The translations under genes and the position numbers were made by a program. DNA of 64,000 bases, taken from assembly GCF_000224145.3 (NCBI RefSeq), contig NC_020166.2:3456948-3520947 (forward strand). The letters run 5' to 3'. Shown piece by piece: positions 58,401 to 64,000 of the stretch. Each line of letters opens with the position of its first letter. Positions within the stretch are counted from its first letter, which is position 1. Below the pieces are notes generated by a model. It was not told where the DNA came from and ran no database searches. It worked only from the letters and a program-made list of their open reading frames with translations. This DNA comes from Ciona intestinalis (taxonomy: Eukaryota > Chordata > Ascidiacea > Phlebobranchia > Cionidae).

Positions 58401-61400
58401 GAATGTAACTTGCTTTATCCTTATGTGGCCGGAAAACGACAGTTGTTGTATAACATGGGTGTTCTGTTTCATACACCTTGTGCCTGCTTATGAGTTACCA
58501 CCATAGTTACTTTGTGGGTGATTGCTGTTTTTTTGGTTGTTTTTTTTTCAAATTTACTTACGTATGGCTGATAATTTAGACAACCCATTAGTGACCATTG
58601 CCTTAAAACTGATTATCAACTTGTGTTAAGTGTCTTGCCCAATGACACATACGCCCACGATAGTAGCAGCAGCGAGCCTTGAACGAATTACCTCTGTGCC
58701 ACTGCATCACTGTTAAAACAACTTGGAAGTAAAAATAACACTGTGACTTTGTGGTTGGGCACTTGCATCACAATGAATGTACCAGGTTTAATGCTTGATA
58801 CTGATACCATTGTGGCGTATGTGTCCTTGGGTAAGACACTTAACAACAATTGCTCCAACCCAGTGGTCACTAATGGGTTGTCCAAATTATTAGCCATACA
58901 AAAACAATCACCCACAAAGTAACATACATGGTAACTTCTAAGCTGGCATGACGTGTATGAAACAGAACACTTGTGTTTAACGACTGTCGTTTATGGGCCA
59001 CGCAAGGATAAAGTAAGTTACATTCATTTATGCATCCGAATATCAAATTTATGATTTAATAGTTAATCTTTAACCCAACATTATATTAACTTCTCCAAAG
59101 TCAACACACTAAAATATCTTACTAATCTTTCCAGTCGATGTCGCCAAATACATCTTCAGTTTTCCGAATCACTTCCGCAACTTGCTAAGACAGACAGCCA
59201 CTACACGATATCAGATTTTGCTTTTTATGATGAAAAATTTGTCACATTTCTTCTTGCTACTGATTCTCGTTGCTCAATTCTAGCACAGGTATTTCATTTA
59301 TTTTGCAAGGTGGAGTTTAAAACAAGCACATAAAACAAGTAAAAAAGCATATAAACTCAAAAAAAAATTGAATAAATATCTAATTTTATCCTCAATTGGC
59401 TAGGCAACTTCAAAAGTTGTGTAACGATAAAACACATTTTCATACACCTGGTCCATACCGACCAAAAATGAAAATTTGTATATGAATAGAGATGCTCAAA
59501 TGTGATCTAAAGGTACCACTAAGTTTTAAAAATCCAGCTTTTGAGAAAGTCGCATGAAAAAAAATTGCTGGAGTAAAAAAGAAAACAAGTTTTATTCATT
59601 CACCCCAAAGTGCCACACATAAACCACAGCAGACATAAGGTGTATCAAGCCATCACACACTGCAACAAGATATCTTTATGTTAACTATGAGTTACCCCCT
59701 ACACACATGTTTTAAATAAATCCCTGACAATATTGCTACAAGCATCTTTTTAAACAAATCCCTGATAGTATTGCTACAAGCATCTTTTTAAACAAATCCC
59801 TGATAGTATTGCTACAAGCATGTTTTTAAACAAATCCCTGATAGTATTGCTACAAGCATCTTTTTAAACAAATCCTTGATAGTATTGCTACAAGCATGTT
59901 TTTAAACAAATCCCTGATAGTATTGCTACAAGCATCTTTTTAAACAAATCCCTGATAGTATTGCTACAAGCATCTTTTTAAACAAATCCCTGATAGTATT
60001 GCTACAAGCATCTTTTTAAACAAATCCCTGATAGTATTGCTACAAGCATCTTTTTAAACAAATCCCTGATAGTATTGCTACAAGCATCTTTTTAAACAAA
60101 TCCCTGATAGTATTGCTACAAGCATCTTTTTAAACAAATCCCTGATAGTATTGCTACAAGCATCTTTTTAAACAAATCCCTGATAGTATTGCTACAAGCA
60201 TCTTTTTAAACAAATCCCTGATAGTATTGCTACAAGCATCTTTTTAAACAAATCCCTGATAGTATTGCTACAAGCATGTTTTTATAATTTATTTCTTTAA
60301 ATATGAATGAATGAATGAATAAAATTTATTTTGTCTCTTCGGTACGAACCCTTTTTTTCTGAAACATATAAAAATGAATGAAAAAATCAATGTAACTTAC
60401 TTTATCCTCGCGTGGACGGAAAATGACAGTCGTTATAACACGGGTTTAACACCTCGTTACTTTGTTGGGGGATTTTTTCCTTTTTATATGTATGGCTGAT
60501 AATTTGGACAACCCATTAGTGACCATTGGGTTGGAGCAATCGCCGTTAGGGGCTTGTCCAATGACATATACGCCCACAATGGTAGCAGTGACAAGCCTTG
60601 AACTCATTACCTCTGGGTTAGAGGTTAAAATAAAAGTATTCTTTTAAATGCTCTTAAAATTTTGCATTTTTCCCAAAAATCCTAACATCCATTCAGATTT
60701 CTTTTCTTGACCTCATATCAGAGGTAGATGAGAGAGAATGCGATCCGGATGGTGGATCAACCGCATCCATGGAGTACGTGGATGTTTCAAAGTACGTCGC
60801 ACATTATTCCACCATTGAAGGAATGCATGCTATCAAAGTTGCTTCATCAGGAACAAGAAAAGTAGCGTGCTTGGTAAATATACAACTTGATAATAAGAAC
60901 TTTATTTATCTCTCCGATTACGGTAGCGAAGATTTAGAAATATTTTAAACGAAAAGACAGGATATAGCGACAAAACAACAGTTGTTAAAACACGGTTACA
61001 GTTAAAAACATATTAACATTTAGTTAAAAGAAAATAAGTGTGGTCGCTAAACATAGCGGACAAACAAGCCATTTATGTTTAATTATTATCAAGTTAAACT
61101 TCTAATAGAGACAAATAACCTGATATCCTTTTTGCAACATACAGTTGAAAAAAAAAGTTTGTTTATATGTAGTATTTAGAAAGTTGTCAAATTACATGGC
61201 CATGAAGTGTGCTTAATTTGATAACCTTTATAGTTATTAAAAAATTTGTTGTTTTCTGCACTATTCAATATATAGTACTGTGGGGGAAGATGGGACACTT
61301 TCTCATTCTATTTTCTTTTCCCATTTGGTAGTAAACAAAATTATAAAACCAAATCCTCACAACTCCAATAGACTGTTGTTAACGTTTAAAACAGGATCAG

Positions 61401-61756
61401 GAAATTTATACTAAGGTGTCCCGTCTGTGCTAAAGGTGTCCCGTCTGTGCTAAAGGTGTCCCGTCTTCCCCTACCCTTTATATGTCTAAACAAAATGTTA
61501 AAATTGTTATATATTAAGGATTTGTTGGGTAATTTAGCTTTATCATGACAATAGACAAAAATACCTTGATCAAGTTGATTGTATAAAATATTATGAAATT
61601 TTTTTAACTTTTTTTTATAAAAAAAATTTGAAAACCTTTTTTTTAAAACATTTTTATTTTAAGCTTGGGTCAGACTTGCGGGTGATTCGAACTTATGAGA
61701 TGGAGCCTTCAAATGATGATTATCCCGACACTGATGTCTCAATGAACACAGGCTGA
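49420..61756 (+). CDS. ANAPC4: Anaphase-promoting complex subunit 4 (APC4/ANAPC4), gap in N-terminal part
   Basis: APC4 is a scaffold subunit of the nuclear APC/C ubiquitin ligase that drives mitotic exit. Visible exons: 49420-49636, [gap], 52308-52424, 52797-52934, 53630-53727, 54258-54417, 54864-54976, 55372-55471, 55987-56101, 56791-56981, 57641-57734, 58231-58315, 59135-59288, 60697-60873, 61664-61756. Exon 1 reads HLMSWSPKRDLIAMATDIGE and CWRPDGN, the start of the APC4 WD40 propeller. Later exons give DELLHFLLWGKS, a helical block (KKFVESSYTYMLQLLLINFQ), AGSFILKARELQQ, KNFLAFFRFLHYSWLKVQD and the C-terminal LGSDLRVIRTYEM, all in human APC4 order. Exons after the gap join in phase. One intron (54418-54863) is GC-AG. 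About 100-150 residues of the propeller are missing, presumably in the 683-N gap. AATAAA at 61897-61902. Confidence 0.95.
49683..49882. repeat. Degenerate CCCCTAACTATTAA tandem array
   Basis: Repeats of AACCCCTAACTATTA and AACCCCTATAACCACCA run into the large gap, in APC4 intron 1. Telomere-like in look (TAACCCC), but the unit is irregular and longer. Confidence 0.85.
49883..50565. other. Assembly gap (683 N)
   Basis: Lies between the tandem array and the hAT remnant; APC4 exons are probably missing here. Confidence 0.99.
50700..52135 (+). mobile_element. Broken hAT-superfamily transposase (ZMYM1/DUF4371-like)
   Basis: Reads in pieces across frames. It starts with FLSLIADETTDIAWNEQVSI and CVRYVDDQFVAREKFLGF (the DETTD catalytic-domain block). 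Then CCAGHQLNLIVQE, RPLSLTRWV, and at the right end the hAT dimerisation block LYLTLPCTTCEAECSF and RLKTYLRE follow. Several frameshifts and stops separate these blocks, for example after 50890 and near 51320. Same strand as APC4 and wholly intronic. The 5' end is lost in the gap. Confidence 0.85.
52432..52640 (-). mobile_element. SINE, intron 3' of APC4 exon at 52308
   Basis: Begins 8 bp after the exon; meets a second, forward SINE tail at 52636-52765. Confidence 0.75.
52636..52765 (+). mobile_element. SINE tail fragment
   Basis: AAGCTATTTACTTTCAAAGT to AGTTACATTCAAATCC; ends 31 bp before the next APC4 exon. Confidence 0.7.
53258..53590. mobile_element. Non-autonomous hAT element (hAT MITE)
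   Basis: Left end CAGTGGTTGACAAACG and right end CACTTTGGGAACCACTG are imperfect inverted repeats of hAT type. GCTT follows each outer border (GCTTCTTG and GCTTAGGT), possibly an eroded 8-bp target duplication. No coding capacity. Confidence 0.6.
53757..53947 (+). mobile_element. MITE-A, APC4 intron
   Basis: Forward copy, ends shortened, 30 bp after the exon ending 53727. Confidence 0.82.
54464..54634 (-). mobile_element. MITE-A in the GC-AG intron of APC4
   Basis: Reverse copy with a 25-bp internal loss, 46 bp past the GC donor. Confidence 0.8.
55010..55205 (-). mobile_element. MITE-A, APC4 intron
   Basis: Full length; left end changed to TATAGTTGTGTGAAGG. Confidence 0.82.
56195..56400 (+). 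mobile_element. SINE, 3' part altered, APC4 intron
   Basis: From GGGTTCAAGGCTCTTTGCTG through CCAACCCAGTGGTCACTGAT. Confidence 0.7.
56420..56735 (+). mobile_element. SINE, full length, APC4 intron
   Basis: Complete from the head AAGTGGTTAGCACGCCCGCC to the tail GGTAAAGCAAGTTACATT; follows the previous SINE in tandem. Confidence 0.82.
57120..57322 (-). mobile_element. MITE-A, APC4 intron
   Basis: Reverse, with an A-run insertion near the right end. Confidence 0.82.
57433..57616 (+). mobile_element. MITE-A, APC4 intron
   Basis: Forward copy ending 25 bp before the exon at 57641; lacks the GATGGGACACCTTT part of the left end. Confidence 0.8.
57891..58072 (+). mobile_element. MITE-A, APC4 intron
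   Basis: Forward copy with a short internal deletion before CCTATAGGAGTCGTGAGGAT. Confidence 0.8.
58393..58705 (-). mobile_element. SINE, APC4 intron
   Basis: Near full length; faces a forward SINE at 58785-59030. Confidence 0.78.
58785..59030 (+). mobile_element. SINE, head-truncated, APC4 intron
   Basis: ACCAGGTTTAATGCTTGATA through AAGTTACATTCATTTATGC. Confidence 0.78.
59714..60282. repeat. 38-bp minisatellite, about 15 units
   Basis: The unit is AAACAAATCCCTGATAGTAT followed by TGCTACAAGCATCTTTTT. Units are nearly identical; the only frequent variant is CATG for CATC. Located in the APC4 intron between 59288 and 60697. Confidence 0.95.
60370..60630 (-). mobile_element. SINE, APC4 intron
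   Basis: Tail with GAATGAAAAAATCAATGTAA, then the body with an internal deletion after AACACCTCG; the head ends CCTCTGGGTTAGAGG about 65 bp before the next exon. Confidence 0.78.
60886..61110 (-). repeat. TTATT-ended repeat, last APC4 intron
   Basis: Reverse copy of the 26713 repeat (GATAATAAGAACTTTATTTA start), 12 bp after the exon. Confidence 0.7.
61271..61483 (-). mobile_element. MITE-A, last APC4 intron
   Basis: Right end contains three tandem copies of GTGCTAAAGGTGTCCCGTCT-like sequence. Confidence 0.82.
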
Positions 61757-62471
61757 TTTTCATGGAAAATATTGTGTTATAACTTTACATGAGAACTCCA
61801 GTGTGGCAGGAATAGACAGAAGCATGATAAAAAAGGAAAAATGTCTGTTGAATGGTATTGTAAAAGTTGGAGGGTTAAAAACGTTTATGAAAATATAATA
61901 AACATATAATGTAGTGAAAAACTTGTATGATAGTACTGTGGCACCTTTTGAGCATTAAAGTTATCAGCAATATAGTTGTATGGATATATATTTTACTAAA
62001 ACAAAGACAACTCGTGTTTGAACATCCACTGAGAAATCTACCTGTGAGCAGTTTTTAACAATAGTTTTTATTACCAGTTTTCCAAACCCAAGTTAAAGTG
62101 TAAAATCTTTAAGTTTCAATGTCGAATTTTTTTAAAGCGGTAGCATTATAATCAATAATTTAATAATTATCATAACATTGAGGCAATCAAGAGAACGGAA
62201 ATAACATTAGGAGACTAAAAAATGTGCAGCCTAATTTCAAATTTGTAGCTAGACATTTCTTTAATAAGAACACGCGAGGATAAAGTAAGCTTCATTCATT
62301 TTAAAACAGAAGCTGCATTCATACTGCGCTGAAGAATCTAGTTGAGATTGTTTATGTTAGGTAAAAGGAAGCTGACGTTAAACCGCTATAGTAGCATTAA
62401 GCCGCTCGTGTAAATATACTGTATCGTATGCAGTTGTAGATTGTTGCATAATTTGTTTTACAGTATATAAA

Positions 62472-64000
62472 ATGAATTGTCGTAAGTTGGGTCGTTCAGT
62501 GACAGGCTTACTGCTTAGTTTATTCGCTGGTTTTTGCGTCGCCTTTTCTGCAACTTTATACCGTTTGACGACTAACTCAAGAAGCACTCAAGCGTGGTTT
62601 CTCCGTTTTGTTTTAATGTACGTTTTCTGCCTTCCACTTTTGTCATACCAAAGCCACAGGAATGTGAACCGTCGACTTACTTTGAAGTTTATGATGTGGT
62701 TGATTTTGTTCGGTGCCGTTGCGATGGTGGCCAGTGTAACTTTCTACATTTCGCTGGATTATTTGACAGTGAGTGAATCGATTGCTTTGAGCAACAGCTA
62801 CGCTCTCCCAACGTTTCTTTTCTCCTGCTTGTTCATGCGAGGTAACGGTTTGATATTATAACCATCATCATAAGCAGTACGTATTGCGGGTATACATAAC
62901 ATGTGTCTGTGCCTGCGAAGCAATAAACGTTTTTTAATTTAAATTTAATATAATAGAGTGGGGGGAGATGGGACACCTTAAATTCTATTTTCTCGTCCCA
63001 TTTAGTAGTAAACAAAGAACATTCAAGAATGTGCTAAAGTTCTTCCGTCTTCCTCCACCCTACTATATACGACGTTTACAAAATAATACTCAGTACGAAA
63101 ACGCTGTATATTTATAGTAGGGTGGGAGAAGATGGGACATCTTTAGCACATAATATCTAAGTATCCTGATCGTGTTTAAAACAACCAACGGTGGTCTATG
63201 GGAGTCGTGAGGATATAGTTTTATAATTCTTTGAATGTTCTTCGTTTACTACTAAATGGGACGAGAAAATAGAGCTAAAAAATGTCCCATCTTCCTTCAC
63301 CCTACTGTATATATCGTTCAGGTGTTTTTTTAGCTAAACAACTCTGACAAGAATGCGAGCAAGCAGTTCTATCCATCATGGCATTTTTTTATATCCCCGG
63401 GAGGGATGTAGGCTATAGGCCCTATAGAAAGAATTTTTCAAACAACCATTTTTTTCGGACACATTTTTAGAAAGACATCACCCGATGCAGTATGGACTCT
63501 TGTTTCTTGTGCTTGCTGGGTTGTTCGTGCTCGCTCGACCAAGTTTTCTGTTTGGGCAGGTAGCTGCGGAGGAAACCGCACACGAACAAGCAGCCGGGCA
63601 GCGCTGGATAGGATTTGCGTTTTCCATCACGTGTTCGGTATTTACTGGAGTCCGAATAATTGTAGGAGAGTTTCTGCGCGCTAATAAGATAAACGTGTCG
63701 CAAATAAACATAGCGACATCTATAGCTGCTTTTGTGGTATATCCAATATATACTGCTATTCAAATGGGAGATCTCTACATTCCGTGCTTCGCTGACCTGA
63801 TTTTTTTACTACTAAGCGCCTTTTTTGGCTTTTTATCGAACACAATTGTTTTGGTCGCTTGCCAGTTTGAACGTTCCGGACCAGTCAGCTTGGCTTACAC
63901 TTCACAAATTGTCTTCGCCTTTATTTTGGACGCACTGGTCGTGGGCGAGGATATTTCTATAATAGACGTTTCCGGTGCCGGGTGTATTATGGCTGGAGTA
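62472..64000 (+). CDS. SLC35G-like drug/metabolite transporter (EamA), 3' end off window
   Basis: Two exons: 62472-62841 and 63471 to the edge, joined in phase 1 (CGAG|GTAACG...TTTTTAG|AA). The first exon has four hydrophobic segments from SVTGLLLSLFAGFCVAFSAT to SESIALSNSYALPTFLFSCL. The second has YGLLFLVLAGLFVLARPSFL, an acidic loop, WIGFAFSITCSVFTG and FFGFLSNTIVLVACQFE. Two EamA repeats with about ten membrane segments and the LARPSFLFG block match SLC35G1/G-type members (formerly TMEM20), which sit in ER or plasma membrane. Substrate unknown. An acceptor-like TTTGTTTTACAG ends 8 nt before the ATG, suggesting a leader intron or spliced-leader addition. It starts 0.7 kb after APC4 on the same strand. 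Confidence 0.88.
62950..63067 (-). mobile_element. MITE-A with internal deletion
   Basis: Left and right ends only; in the SLC35G-like intron. Confidence 0.78.
63114..63309 (+). mobile_element. MITE-A, SLC35G-like intron
   Basis: Full-length forward copy. Confidence 0.85.

Noticed and set aside
59714-60282. CRISPR-like regular array
   Set aside because: Units are directly adjacent with no variable spacers; it is a minisatellite in a eukaryotic intron.

Overview
The window looks like nuclear DNA of a tunicate, most probably a Ciona species. It is AT-rich and its introns are short. The proteins read as chordate or invertebrate orthologues. The sequence is packed with two short inverted-repeat transposon families, and a tRNA-derived SINE recurs throughout. 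Species was judged from repeat style and gene content only; nothing was searched. There are four N gaps (15264-15313, 19505-19554, 48503-48552, 49883-50565).

Layout, left to right. 0.4-4.3 kb (minus): eight exons of an SLC13-type sodium/anion cotransporter whose 3' part lies off the left edge. 7.4-10.5 kb: five tRNA-Arg(ACG) genes in both orientations, with a sixth at 24.0 kb. 10.0-24.5 kb: a large imperfect palindrome. It carries three paralogous two-exon genes for tiny secreted peptides, each with a hydrophobic leader, an Arg/Trp-rich cationic core and an acidic tail; this is the most unusual content of the window. 24.5-25.3 kb: a LINE remnant that lost its reverse transcriptase but stays open. 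26.0-35.3 kb (plus): a complete 13-exon NRF-6/NDG-4-like acyltransferase (762 aa). 38.3-43.7 kb (minus): a complete nine-exon DUOX maturation factor (494 aa). 46.2-47.7 kb (plus): a four-exon secreted lectin-like protein (254 aa). 49.4-61.8 kb (plus): APC4/ANAPC4, its early exons lost to a 683-base gap and its introns filled with transposons and a 38-bp minisatellite. 62.5 kb to the right edge (plus): the first two exons of an SLC35G-like transporter.

The exon models were built by hand from splice sites and reading phase. The acyltransferase, DUOX maturation factor and lectin-like models each give a total length divisible by three from start to stop. No pathway links the neighbouring host genes; they look like independent loci. 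The peptide genes and the DUOX maturation factor could both belong to epithelial or haemocyte defence, but that is inference.

Repeats take up much of the rest. Roughly fifty copies of a ~195-bp MITE (here MITE-A) occur, along with three copies of a ~130-bp MITE (MITE-B), two of them nested inside MITE-A. There are more than twenty SINE copies or fragments, four copies of a TTATT-ended repeat, and hAT remnants. Several short near-perfect fold-back palindromes are also present, one with its empty site visible elsewhere in the window.
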